NCBI RefSeq assembly: GCF_003590095.1
Contig: NC_039480.1
Coordinates: 9,959,328 to 10,023,327, forward strand
DNA from: Trichoplusia ni
Taxonomy: Eukaryota; Arthropoda; Insecta; Lepidoptera; Noctuidae
Length of the DNA: 64,000 nt
Direction of reading: 5' to 3'
Shown: positions 57,201 to 61,442 of the stretch, in pieces
How positions within the stretch are numbered: the stretch's first letter is position 1
How the letters are laid out: every line of letters begins with the position of its first letter
Program-made: the position numbers and the translations under genes
The notes under the pieces: model-generated
Databases searched by the model: none
Seen by the model: only the letters and a program-made list of their open reading frames with translations
Told to the model about the DNA's origin: nothing

Positions 57201-58839
57201 CACTTTGTAATAAAAAATATTATTCACTTATCTTTTTCTTGGAATCTTTTGCATGGAAGCGCAGCGATTCCGCCAATGACAAGTAATTAGAGAGGCACTG
57301 TGTTTAAAATGATTGACCAGTAGATGGAATTTTAACAACACCTCACTCATCAAGTGTATGACAGTGACGAGATTTTTTCAAAACTCAAATTAAATGAAAT
57401 TAAAAACAAACTTATTCATACGGCTGTGAGCTTTGAACTTTGAGCCGAATATTTTGATCAGTGTCATCAAGTAGAGTAGAAAATATCTAGTTGAAACTTG
57501 ATCATCTGCTAATAAATATTTATTCTTGAAGCTAGTACACCTACTGCACACTGAAACGTAAAAGAATAATTTACGTTTCGATATTTTATTAAGGTAACAT
57601 CGATGTTTAGATGATATCGAAGTCCATCCATCGATGTTAAAACATCGATGTTTTATTTGATGTTAAATACATGTTATGTACATTCCTACTCAGTGCACAA
57701 TTAACAGATCGATTATGACAATTGACGTTTCGTTGTTTTCGTATATTAATGACGTCATAACAGGTCGACAGTATTTTCACTCGTCTTATTTAATTTTATT
57801 AATTTTATTTATTAATCTTTTATTTCACGATATCGCTTTTTTACGTTTTCCTATGTCAAGTACTAAAGGAAAAACTCATTCGATGTATGAAGTTAAGTAT
57901 GAGTCAAGTAGCCTATTTACGTGCCTATTTTGTTTCCTAAAAGGTAACAGCACTGATTGAATTCAATCGTTTTTGTCACAGGTTCGAATCCTATCTTTAA
58001 ATTGAACGTCACACTCTGTAAAACGCATACCTCACCGTTTAACTACCACACAACGTTCACTGGTCTTCTTTCTTCTCTTGTCTTCACAAGATACCTATCG
58101 TCTTCAATAAACTGCAATATTATACCTGCGGACCTACATTCTTATGTTCCTCTAACATTGATAAAGATAAACTCGAGTGACCCCTCACAATTTCTCATAT
58201 ATTTTTCTTTCCCATCCTGAACCCCGTACGTCGGTAACTCGCGGACCTACGTCACATAATAAATCATTTTCTTCTCACAAGTGTTGACATAATAAAAAGG
58301 TTGGGCCCGAATACCTGAAACCTAAAGGTCACTCTCAAGTACACCTACGACTGCGAATAACCTCATGTTATTTTCTTATAGACATGACACACGTTTCTTA
58401 GATTTTGTGATAAGAAAACGGACAATATATAGGTAATATTGAGTCATCTCAGAATATAGTATAGTCTTTCGTATTGAAGGTCATTTGAATCACTTCGAGT
58501 TTATTATTAGGCAATCCTCATCGTGCGTGGCAAGTTTGATTTGAGCAGACTTTTACCACTACGCTTTTTTACATCCAGGACCTTGTTTCTTATTAGCTTA
58601 GAGTTTAGCAATGGAATGAAAAACTCTTTATGTGATCTAGGTACATTAACAACTAATTTATTCAGGTGTGACAATAATAACTTGCATTACAGGTAAAAGG
58701 CTACGCCCGTATTTTATACGGGTTTTACGTAGAAGGAGCTATGTTCCTAGTGTCCTGCGGGCTGGCAACACTACGACGTCACACTGGCGCCGCCATCACT
58801 ACTATGATAGAGAAATATAGACTATTCGCTGGAGAATGA
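12256..58839 (+). CDS. Divergent two-pore-domain potassium channel (K2P)-like protein, nine exons
   Basis: Model: 12256-12279, 15948-16101, 16381-16463, 49515-49680, 50194-50283, 51055-51174, 51901-51998, 56517-56675, 58693-58839; 346 residues, all phases compatible. K2P subunits dimerise to form background K+ channels in the plasma membrane. Seen: TM1 (about 29-56), extracellular loop, P1 WDLSGTFLFVVYVMTALGFG (126-145), TM2 (156-172), cytosolic linker (173-253), TM3 (254-275), P2 ending LEFTTSGGLNQ (288-298), TM4 (305-325), short basic tail. Odd: P1 has Ala141 where K2P filters have Thr (TTIGYG to TALGFG); P2 has SGGL instead of IGFG and Asn instead of Asp; the TM1-P1 loop lacks the cap cysteine of many K2Ps. 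Splice sites and frames are intact, so this looks like a conserved gene and not a pseudogene. Exons 1 and 7 are the least certain. Ion selectivity cannot be predicted. Confidence 0.75.
13170..13220. repeat. Palindrome-family copy
   Basis: TGAAAGCAAGACAGAGCACA and the mirrored TTGTGTCTCTCTCCCAC flank a CCGTATAG core. Central GCGC is lost, but the arms match the family. Confidence 0.45.
14203..14709 (+). CDS. Orphan ORF, 168 codons, unknown function
   Basis: Uninterrupted frame from ATG (AAAACATGAAG) to TAA at 14707-14709. In DNA this AT-rich a random frame this long is unlikely. The product is hydrophilic and charged, with no signal peptide or membrane segment. It is Lys- and Asn-rich, with an acidic stretch EVDDVDD near residues 114-120 and two loosely similar Val/Thr-rich segments (residues 31-55 and 134-147). 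No family is recognised. It sits in intron 1 of the channel gene on the same strand. It could be a lineage-specific intronless gene, a decayed mobile-element protein, or an alternative 5' exon of the channel, where only weak phase-0 donors (GTGAAT, GTGATC) are available. Confidence 0.4.
   Translation: MKNTLKEKFKNNVIVKPLYRKLKDGNKVEPTVLVTVDRTFKLDGHAITVKRNIVNDNDNTVSNKAKTSNRVFRCVRDQSNQSDIFEKINHERKINGLRKTYKMLSGMENKRPSEVDDVDDGTNKLVQADYNHILVTQTVSKTIKVNDECKNDEYEFSYFGVIIETHST
15530..15805 (+). mobile_element. Decayed Helitron-type element, 3' end
   Basis: Ends CGACGAATCCACGGGAAACA then GCTAG followed by T, the same type of CTAG|T terminus as the better copies at 18991 and 21518. The 5' limit is a guess. 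Confidence 0.35.
15948..16101 (+). CDS. K2P-like exon 2 (TM1)
   Basis: Exon of 154 bp after acceptor CCTTTTGTGCCAG, ending GAAG|GTAATA (phase 0 in, phase 1 out). It begins GNAWLRFHPLPK, a basic cytosolic segment, then TM1 VVFRCIFCQLGLFTVLILWS continuing IVWVFVI, and ends QSFEG. Higher G+C than its flanks. Confidence 0.8.
16381..16463 (+). CDS. K2P-like exon 3 (extracellular loop)
   Basis: Exon of 83 bp after acceptor TGTTCTGTTTTAG, ending CGG/CAG|GTATGT-type donor (CAG|GTATGT). Phase 1 in, 0 out. It encodes PNEIIVTRNYENEQNQLVIE then LATELRQ, a charged, possibly coiled loop between TM1 and P1, consistent with a K2P cap-like region. Confidence 0.75.
16560..16735 (+). mobile_element. SINE, tRNA-headed
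   Basis: TATAGCCGAGTGGTGTAGGA and GGATCGAACCCCGC mark a degraded tRNA-like head. The body TTTTGTGTGATCCACAAATG resembles other SINEs in the window. It ends near a T-rich run. Confidence 0.5.
16938..17925 (+). mobile_element. 5'-truncated LINE with intact reverse transcriptase C-terminal half
   Basis: A 267-codon frame (16943-17746) carries reverse-transcriptase motifs: SGVRQGGLTSPVLFNLYIN (residues 15-33) and the catalytic SYADDMVLL (YADD at 58-61), followed by the thumb KKFKYLGHIIT and a C-terminal domain, then a stop. The 3' UTR has AATAAAG and ends in TTTAATTTAA-type repeats. The 5' half (endonuclease and N-terminal RT) is missing, as usual for target-primed insertions. No frameshift or stop is seen, so the insertion is fairly young. 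Clade probably CR1/Jockey group; not certain. Confidence 0.88.
18012..18066. repeat. Palindrome-family copy
   Basis: Right arm GTAGAGCGATGTCTCTCTTT is well kept. The left arm (AAGAAAGAAGGCG) is degraded. Confidence 0.5.
18690..18749. repeat. 24-bp near-perfect inverted repeat
   Basis: Arms 18690-18713 and 18726-18749 pair at 22 of 24 positions around a 12-nt loop (outer stem GGTTCTAC/GTAGAACC). Confidence 0.9.
18991..19244 (+). mobile_element. Lep1-like non-autonomous Helitron, copy 1
   Basis: Starts TCTATACTAATATATAAGGC and ends CGGACGAAGTCGCGGGCAAC AGCTAG before a T. The 5'-TC and 3' hairpin plus CTAG ends fit the Helitron rule. No coding capacity. Confidence 0.82.
19973..20185 (+). mobile_element. 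SINE, tRNA-headed
   Basis: ATAGCCAAGTGGTTAATAAC with box B-like GCGGGTTCGATAGC. The tail TAGTGCGGGAGTCGT matches the SINE at 61249-61442. Confidence 0.65.
21105..21345 (-). repeat. 350-bp dispersed repeat, inverted diverged copy
   Basis: Begins with GAGGAGCTCGTGGCTTAAC, the complement of the end of the 7070-7428 copy, and keeps GGAGTTCCTCCGTGTT and AAGGGGTATCG. The middle is diverged. Confidence 0.6.
21518..21767 (+). mobile_element. Lep1-like Helitron, copy 2
   Basis: Exact A|TC start (TCTATACTTAATATATAAAG) and CTAG|T end after GTCGCGGGCACCAG, so the insertion lies between A and T as expected for Helitrons. Confidence 0.85.
22759..22852. repeat. Palindrome-family copy with second hairpin
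   Basis: GAGCGAGACAGCG and GTAGAGCGCTGTCTCTTTT form an inverted repeat. Directly after it GCGGTCTTAC (22819-22828) pairs perfectly with GTAAGACCGC (22843-22852). This is one of the best-preserved copies. Confidence 0.75.
23525..23965 (+). repeat. Diverged direct duplication of about 110 bp, one copy carrying an inverted insertion
   Basis: 23560-23650 and 23875-23965 share GACACTTCT, CTTCAGTTGG, TATGTATTTTC and ATTCTTTTTT...CAACAAAA in order. The second copy has about 20 extra bases at 23922, whose first ten (TACATAGGCC) are the exact complement of the adjacent GGCCTATGTA (23907-23916). A 105-codon open frame crosses the block; I do not recognise its product and would not call it a gene. Confidence 0.65.
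26185..26380 (+). mobile_element. Relic of a second Helitron-like family, 5' part
   Basis: TATAAATGCTAGGAAAAGTT, GATGTTTGTTACTCTTTTAC and CACTGAACGGATTT match, from memory, a common lepidopteran repeat. A clear 3' end was not located. Confidence 0.35.
26801..26847. repeat. Perfect 20-bp hairpin, 7-nt loop
   Basis: Left arm 26801-26820 and right arm 26828-26847 are exact reverse complements around TGCGAGT. Confidence 0.95.
27600..27722 (-). mobile_element. SINE fragment, antisense
   Basis: Complement reads GGATAGCTGAGTGATTGAGG in the A-box region, then GGGTTCGATAAC and GTGTGATCCACGAATGCTTG. Confidence 0.6.
27868..28124 (-). mobile_element. Lep1-like Helitron, copy 3
   Basis: Inverted copy. 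The 3' end is CTTG instead of CTAG; the 5' end TCTATACTAATATATAAAGC follows an A. Tandem CAAACAAACAAAC lies near the 5' end. Confidence 0.82.
28618..28860 (+). mobile_element. SINE with conserved tail
   Basis: GAGTAAAGGAACAGAGAGTG, GTGAACTATAATATGTTCTG, AGGTGGCTGATG and GTGGCCGAAAATCGGTC match the body and tail of a widespread lepidopteran SINE (family name not asserted). The 5' part is degraded. Confidence 0.6.
29870..30000 (+). repeat. Fragment of a dispersed lepidopteran repeat
   Basis: AATTGAGAATCCCCTTGAAC, CTCCTGGGGCGAGGAAG and ACTCTTACTGACTAAA overlap in content with the repeat at 49716-49993. Confidence 0.5.
31227..31390 (+). mobile_element. SINE, tRNA-headed fragment
   Basis: GATATCCGAGTGGTTGAGGT opens it. 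The box B is lost. Ends near GATTCAAGGAATAATG. Confidence 0.5.
33371..33713 (+). repeat. 350-bp dispersed repeat, copy 2
   Basis: From TGCCTAGCCTTTTCCCAACT to TTAGTCACGAGCTCCTC, very close to the 7070-7428 copy apart from a 25-30 bp internal deletion near the 5' end. Confidence 0.8.
34801..34846. repeat. Palindrome-family copy
   Basis: GCTCTATACAGTATAGAG is a perfect central palindrome, flanked by GGAAGATGCC and GGCTGTCACGCTC. Confidence 0.6.
35141..35360 (-). mobile_element. Lep1-like Helitron, copy 4 (internal deletions)
   Basis: Inverted, with CTAG|T and A|TC termini intact, but 220 bp against about 250-267 bp in the others. Confidence 0.82.
35775..36060 (+). mobile_element. Possible relic of a related Helitron
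   Basis: TACTAATATACAAATACAAA then GCTGAAAGGTTTGTTTGTTT and GAACGCG resemble the Lep1 5' end. The interior differs and no CTAG terminus was found. Confidence 0.3.
36238..36495 (+). mobile_element. SINE, tRNA-headed
   Basis: GAGGTCGAG repeats lead into TCGAGTGGCGTACGCACC and box B GGGTTCGATCCCCGG. The body includes ACATTTCTACATTGTCTCGG and ends with TTATTTATCATTATTTATCA-type repeats. Confidence 0.65.
36600..36975 (+). mobile_element. 3' fragment of a second LINE
   Basis: A 75-codon frame (36634-36861) encodes SPNCDTCGVIEDVHHILSEC, the cysteine/histidine-rich segment after the reverse transcriptase or RNase H domain of Jockey/R1-type LINEs, then a stop. A short 3' UTR and an A-rich tail running into (AT)n near 36965-36978 follow. 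Everything upstream is missing. Confidence 0.7.
38613..38668. repeat. Palindrome-family copy
   Basis: GGGAGAGAGACAGCG, spacer GTAGTACAT, then TTGTAGAGCGCTATGTCTTT. Confidence 0.65.
40338..40390. repeat. Palindrome-family copy, degraded
   Basis: GAGAGAGACAGGTGTAGTGC then GCCATCACGCTTTCTC. Confidence 0.4.
40448..40714 (-). mobile_element. Lep1-like Helitron, copy 5
   Basis: Inverted, CTAG 3' end (plus-strand CTAGATGTTGCCCGCGACTT). 5' end TCTATACTAATATATAAAGC. Has (CAAA)n expansion near the 5' end. Confidence 0.82.
41225..41478 (-). mobile_element. Lep1-like Helitron, copy 6
   Basis: Inverted, CTAG|T and A|TC termini. Only about 510 bp from copy 5 and in the same orientation. Confidence 0.84.
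41795..41846. repeat. Palindrome-family copy
   Basis: GAGAAAAAGAGATAGTGCTC, TACTCGTCAT spacer, then AGAGCGCCATCTCTCTTTC. Confidence 0.65.
42412..42472 (+). repeat. Degenerate GCTACG tandem repeat
   Basis: About eight GCTAC or CTACG units spaced 6-10 bp apart, a local G+C island in AT-rich intron. Confidence 0.6.
42660..42870 (+). repeat. Possible decayed dispersed repeat
   Basis: AACCCCCGACCCAAAAGAGG, TTGTTCGTCTGTCTGCGG and AAATCGGTTGAGCC resemble lepidopteran repeat segments from memory; no second copy in the window. Confidence 0.3.
44433..44463. repeat. 12-bp perfect hairpin, 7-nt loop
   Basis: ATTCCAGAGGTA and TACCTCTGGAAT flank ATATAAA. Confidence 0.9.
45455..45700 (+). repeat. 350-bp dispersed repeat, diverged 3' copy
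   Basis: Keeps AGACTGGTTTTTAGACTTTT, CACTACTGTCCAAGATGTAT, CCGAAACACGGAGGAGCTCG and GGTCACCCATC in order. Confidence 0.55.
46090..46352 (-). mobile_element. SINE, antisense, full-length-looking
   Basis: On the complement, GGCCTGTTGGTCTAGTGGTT and GTGGGTTCGATTCCCGCC form a well-kept tRNA-like head. The body follows (TTTGTTCTGGTGTCTGGGTG) and it ends at GTTGTCCCAGGATATATT. Anticodon-arm pairing and a 3' acceptor arm are not preserved. Confidence 0.72.
46612..46672 (+). repeat. 350-bp dispersed repeat, 5' fragment
   Basis: CATCGGCCTAGCCTTTTCCC, ACCTATGTTGGGGGC and CCAGTCTA match the first 60 bp of the 7070-7428 copy. Confidence 0.6.
46991..47040. repeat. Palindrome-family copy
   Basis: GTGAAAGCGAGAGAGCGCTC, then ATGCTCTGTCTCGCTTCGAC. 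A second pairing follows nearby (CTTATAGAG / GGCGATGG region). Confidence 0.65.
48180..48230 (+). mobile_element. Helitron-type 3' terminus
   Basis: GCAAC-GAGG-GTTGC hairpin followed by AGCTAG and T. The 5' end was not found. Confidence 0.4.
49515..49680 (+). CDS. K2P-like exon 4 (loop and first pore helix)
   Basis: Exon of 166 bp after acceptor TTGTTTTCAG, donor TTGG|GTAAGT; phase 0 in, 1 out. It encodes ITPLSPKWKRAIARRLQDEK, QLTIQAVSQGARIHPGQ, then YWDLSGTFLFVVYVMTAL plus the first base of Gly143. The WD..GTFLF segment aligns with the pore-1 helix of K2P channels, and the filter begins at T140-A141-L142. Confidence 0.85.
49681..50193 (+). other. K2P-like intron 4 with inserted repeat
   Basis: Short intron, more than half of it (49716-49993) a dispersed repeat. 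Confidence 0.8.
49716..49993 (+). mobile_element. Dispersed lepidopteran retroelement or SINE end
   Basis: ACTCTTACTGACTAAACCTG and TTGGGGGAGACCTATGCCCA lead to a (TTGA)n tail at its 3' end. TTGGGGGAGGCCTATGCCCA-type ends are common in moth genomes (from memory). Inserted within a 513-bp intron. Confidence 0.6.
50194..50283 (+). CDS. K2P-like exon 5 (filter and TM2)
   Basis: Exon of 90 bp after acceptor AACATTACAG, donor TTGA|GTAAGA; phase 1 in, 1 out. It completes GFG (143-145), then APVPQTLWGRSAALIYAFFA and IPTHIYL. This matches the K2P order: filter, P-x-T-x-x-G, then TM2 with an Ile-Pro. Confidence 0.85.
50284..51054 (+). other. K2P-like intron 5
   Basis: AT-rich, 771 bp. No repeat or coding signal recognised. 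Confidence 0.7.
51055..51174 (+). CDS. K2P-like exon 6 (TM2 end and cytosolic linker)
   Basis: Exon of 120 bp after acceptor AATATTGTTTCAG, donor ACAG|GTAATA; phase 1 in, 1 out. The split codon gives Met173, then LNSSMCFVVHVERYMIRLKS and KLRDKRPFVLGKTAVQNGT. The hydrophobic start followed by a basic stretch fits the intracellular TM2-TM3 linker of K2P channels. Confidence 0.8.
51175..51900 (+). other. K2P-like intron 6
   Basis: AT-rich, 726 bp. Nothing recognised. Confidence 0.55.
51901..51998 (+). CDS. K2P-like exon 7 (linker, tentative)
   Basis: Without it, exon 6 (phase 1 out) cannot join exon 8 (phase 0 in). After acceptor GCATGTGTTTAG, a frame with phase 1 entry reads (A)SSDLIEAMCNEIHHYNSASR then GARFKMPNVIRN, in locally G+C-richer DNA. 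Two donors give the needed phase 0: AAC|GTACAT after 51998 or AAT|GTAATT after 51986; both are weak. The cytosolic linker of about 80 residues that results is long for a K2P. Confidence 0.5.
52395..53703 (+). mobile_element. 5'-truncated Jockey/CR1-type LINE, interrupted by a Helitron
   Basis: The frame ending at 52961 (about 190 codons of LINE origin) encodes the C-terminal part of a non-LTR polyprotein: YHAYVGSTLKYGILCWGNST, then RAQKKCIRSL, IYNKLPDF and a stop. This is the conserved segment after the reverse-transcriptase thumb. The 3' UTR continues to a tail of CTTGAAT repeats near 53680-53702 and is split by the Helitron at 53176-53457. No stop or frameshift in the retained frame; 5' boundary approximate. 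Confidence 0.82.
53176..53457 (-). mobile_element. Helitron of a second family nested in the LINE
   Basis: On the complement it starts TCTAATATATAAAATTCCCG after an A. It ends with stem CGGCA...TGCCG, GGTCAGCTAG and T. It contains GAAACGGTTCAACCGATTCT. Unlike the Lep1-like copies in sequence. Confidence 0.78.
54640..54980 (+). repeat. Probable retroelement-derived repeat
   Basis: GTGGAAGACTGGGTTTTCTG, GCGTAGCGTGGCAAAAGCG and AGGCTAGATTGATTGA resemble the 3' part of a lepidopteran retroelement, ending in TTGA repeats like 49716-49993. Confidence 0.45.
56517..56675 (+). CDS. K2P-like exon 8 (TM3 and P2)
   Basis: Exon of 159 bp (53 codons, phase 0 to 0) after acceptor GAAATGTTTCAG, donor CAG|GTATTT. 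It encodes RLICVLGACRSVPLAAVLYY, LFGVAAFGFARG (TM3), then SSYMDALLFPLEFTTSGGLN and Q298. The GVAAFGFA...YMDALLF...TT.G pattern aligns with TM3-P2 of K2P channels (GAAAF...FQAYYYCF..LTTIGFG), but the filter Ile-Gly-Phe-Gly-Asp is replaced by Ser-Gly-Gly-Leu-Asn. Confidence 0.85.
56676..58692 (+). other. K2P-like intron 8
   Basis: Contains a hAT-like MITE candidate at 56983-57700. The rest, including 57960-58680, shows open frames of no recognisable product in AT-rich DNA. Confidence 0.55.
56983..57700. mobile_element. MITE-like element with ACATCGATGTT palindromes (hAT-like ends)
   Basis: The left end CAGTGCTAGGGATGATCGAT and the right end, inverted, CACTGAGTAGGAATG resemble each other. ACATCGATGTT or close variants occur near 57003, 57075, 57598 and 57645. 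No 8-bp target duplication is evident, so the boundaries are provisional. Confidence 0.4.
58693..58839 (+). CDS. K2P-like exon 9 (TM4 and C-terminus)
   Basis: Exon of 147 bp after acceptor CTTGCATTACAG, in phase 0, ending at TGA 58837-58839. It encodes VKGYARILYGFYVEGAMFLV and SCGLATL (TM4), then a short basic tail RRHTGAAITTMIEKYRLFAGE-stop. Strong G+C contrast with the flanking intron. The cytosolic tail of about 20 residues is much shorter than in most K2P channels. Confidence 0.85.
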   Translation, partial: VKGYARILYGFYVEGAMFLVSCGLATLRRHTGAAITTMIEKYRLFAGE

Positions 58840-59142
58840 AAATACGCGAATAACATTAAAAATTGACGTTACGACTTCCTTGACTTTAACAAAATCTAAT
58901 TTCTACTTTCACTTTTTTATTGAGTAGCCCTTGCATAACCCACAAATTGTAAATAACTCTTCCGTCAAGAATTTACAGCTGCCAACCTGCCACCGGTTTT
59001 GTGAAAAGCTGTTAAAAAATGTTAGACATATATTATTAACTTTTTATGGGTATATATTATGGGTATATATTTTAGGTTAAATAAGTTCCAAAGCTAATAT
59101 CATCCAAGAATACTGACCAACGAGAAATAGGAACATTTGTGA

Positions 59143-59148
59143 AATAAA
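59143..59148 (+). terminator. AATAAA polyadenylation signal, channel gene
   Basis: First AATAAA after the channel stop codon, giving a 3' UTR of about 320 nt. Confidence 0.45.
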
Positions 59149-59171
59149 AGACCATATTATTCATTCAATTT

Positions 59172-59298
59172 TTTATTTACCTACCATTTCCTACACACTA
59201 GTCAACGGCTATGTACAGCTTCTTTGATTATAATTATTTAGCAAAATGTCTAATAAAACCTGAATCTTCAGACATTGAAATAACTATAACATTTTATT
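59172..59298 (-). terminator. Minus-strand polyadenylation signals for the terminal exon at 60090
   Basis: AATAAA on the complement at 59172-59177 and 59293-59298. Use of either would place the two converging 3' ends within about 150 bp of each other or overlapping. Confidence 0.35.
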
Positions 59299-60089
59299 CG
59301 CAAAACTAAAACGTAATTATGTTAAACCATTCTACATTGTATCACAGAATTGTAAAGTAAATCATACAAACGGGGAATACCTAGTCGTGGTAAATTTAAA
59401 TATATAAAAACAAAAATAAGAATATCGTTTACAGAAAGAAGCGGGCATTTCATTATATCGAAACATTCTTAAACTTTGGAATTTTTACCTATTATTGGGT
59501 TAATACGCTTTGCTGATGATAGAGAAGAATTATTACTACACCTTCGCACTTTAAATACAGGAGCCATTGAACGATGCAGAAGCTACCAAATCTATCCTTT
59601 ACATACATAACCTCGTTCCATTCCCACTAGGCCAAAAAATACAGCTACCGGAGACCTAGGTATAATAGGTATACGATCAAACACCTTGGTATCAAGACAA
59701 GTCATGCTCTTAACATCTTCAAATTTTATCAAAGACCTTTCTCCACTACGTACCAGTCAGTACAGATTAATAAGTAAATGGAGTGTCAAATACAAAGTAC
59801 TTCTACTAATTGCATACATGTACCAGCTTTTCGTTATTTAAACATCGCACAGCAACAGCCATTCATTTCGCTACTAGGAACGCTTCTTCATTTTACATTG
59901 AACTAAATAACCAAAAGCAATAAATATTCTAAATTGTAGCTGCTCAGCAAGTATTTGGGACAACCGCTTTCGGTTTTCCAAAAAGTAGTTTTTGATGAGT
60001 ACTCCATTTGCTTACTCCTCTGTAACATTAAAATTCCGAGGGTCTGTCATCTCATCGACAAAGCGCTTAACCCCTAAATATTCAACTAT

Positions 60090-60262
60090 CTACCCCTTGC
60101 TTCTTTTAGATTCTTCGAGGACCTCCTCTTCAGCAGGTGTTGTGCCCTCTTCAGGTGTTGTGCCCTGTTCAGGTGTTGTTCCCTCTATGGATTTCTTTTC
60201 TCTAATGGCTTCTTTGACAGCGTCAACCATTTCATGAGGCTCGAATACTGACACTTTCTTAC
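60090..60262 (-). CDS. Terminal coding exon with GTTPE repeats, unknown gene
   Basis: After acceptor ACTATTCCCAG, entry leaves two bases, then KKVSVFEPHEMVDAVKEAIR, EKKSIEGTTPEQGTTPEEGT and TPAEEEVLEESKRSKG-stop. The three GTTPE units are an 18-bp tandem repeat (about 60134-60185), so length polymorphism is likely. The charged, probably soluble tail is not recognised as any family. Its entry phase equals that of 63208-63563 and matches the exit phase of 63766-63824, so it may be an alternative last exon of the same gene; a separate gene is the other option. Confidence 0.6.
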
Positions 60263-60589
60263 CTGGGAATAGTAAAAGTTTTAGTTCCTTTATTTATGAG
60301 TCTGTTCACAAAATCTCGTATGTTCTTGTTTATTAATTTTACCACTTTTGGTATTAAGTGAAGTCACATTTCCAACAAAAAATATGTTTTTTGAAAGCAT
60401 GCCTTTTTCGGCCAAGCAACCTTTTTTTAGGTTTACTTACATCTGTAGTGTATGTTTAGAAATAGTTATGTAGGTATTTTATTTACAATAAATTATTTAT
60501 AAATGCAGTTAAAAACAAAATGAGATCAAAAACTGTTAAATTTTTAACTATATCTACAATACACAGACCCGGCACCTGGTAAAGCGCAA

Positions 60590-60800
60590 AAGATTGTCTT
60601 TCTTTATGAGACTCAAAAACAGACTTAAAAACTATCGACATAATAAATACCAGCCAATTGAGGACAGGCTTTTCCCATTTGGAGAACGTGAGCATTTATC
60701 GAAAAGTCAGATTGGCACTTGCCTGAGTTGGGGATCGAACCTGCATTCTCGTGCATACAAATCCGAACATAGAACCACGAGGCTATCACGATAATCGGTG
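60590..60800 (-). mobile_element. SINE, antisense
   Basis: Complement: ATAGCCTCGTGGTTCTATGT and GCAGGTTCGATCCCCAACTC form the tRNA-like head, followed by GGCAAGTGCCAATCTGACTT. Confidence 0.6.
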
Positions 60801-61248
60801 CATAATTGTTTTTAGGTGTCAAGTTTTGTCAAAAATTTAATTTTTATCCGTAGTTTTAAAGTTTATTTTGGAGTGTTTTAAAAGTCTGCATCTCTGCGCT
60901 TTGCCATGTATGCTCCGTGCCATAGAGCGTTCAACAATACTTGTCATACTTGATATTTCTAACTGACCTATAACACACATTATGCGATACGAGCTGTTAT
61001 TACAAACATACGGCTACAGGGATTAACATTAATCGATACGTACTTTGCATTTAGCAAATAACAGCTTCGACTAGATACCGCGGAGGATGTGAGCCGAATG
61101 CCGACGTTGAGTTCACTTTGGGTTCTTAACTATAAACAGTATTGTTCTTTTAGGTATCTATCAAAATGATTTTTGGTCATCAGGCTTACTCCCGATAGTA
61201 TTGATTTCTGTTTCAATCAAATTTTAATAAAGTTGATATTCTAGAAAC

Positions 61249-61442
61249 CCTAGAGTAGCCGAGTGGTTGAGGTCACTATGTCAAACCCGATGGGCGCGAC
61301 GTGTCGCGGGTTCGATCCCCACGTAGGACAAAAATTTGTGGCTTGCCCTGAGTCTGGTTTTCTTTGCGCATGTGACTTTAATGTTTGCGAAACCGCGACA
61401 CAAAAATTCAATTCCTTAATGCGGGAGTCGTTTTTATTTTTA
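61249..61442 (+). mobile_element. SINE, tRNA-headed, well preserved
   Basis: AGTAGCCGAGTGGTTGAGGT and CGCGGGTTCGATCCCCACG, then body GTGACTTTAATGTTTGCG and tail TAATGCGGGAGTCGTTTTTA. Shares its head with copies at 8220 and 31227 and its tail with 19973. Confidence 0.7.

Noticed and set aside
61252..61330. tRNA-gene-like sequence (also at 1242, 19978, 36250 and 46265)
   Set aside because: A and B boxes are present, but the acceptor stem does not pair and each is followed by a shared repeat body, so these are SINE heads.
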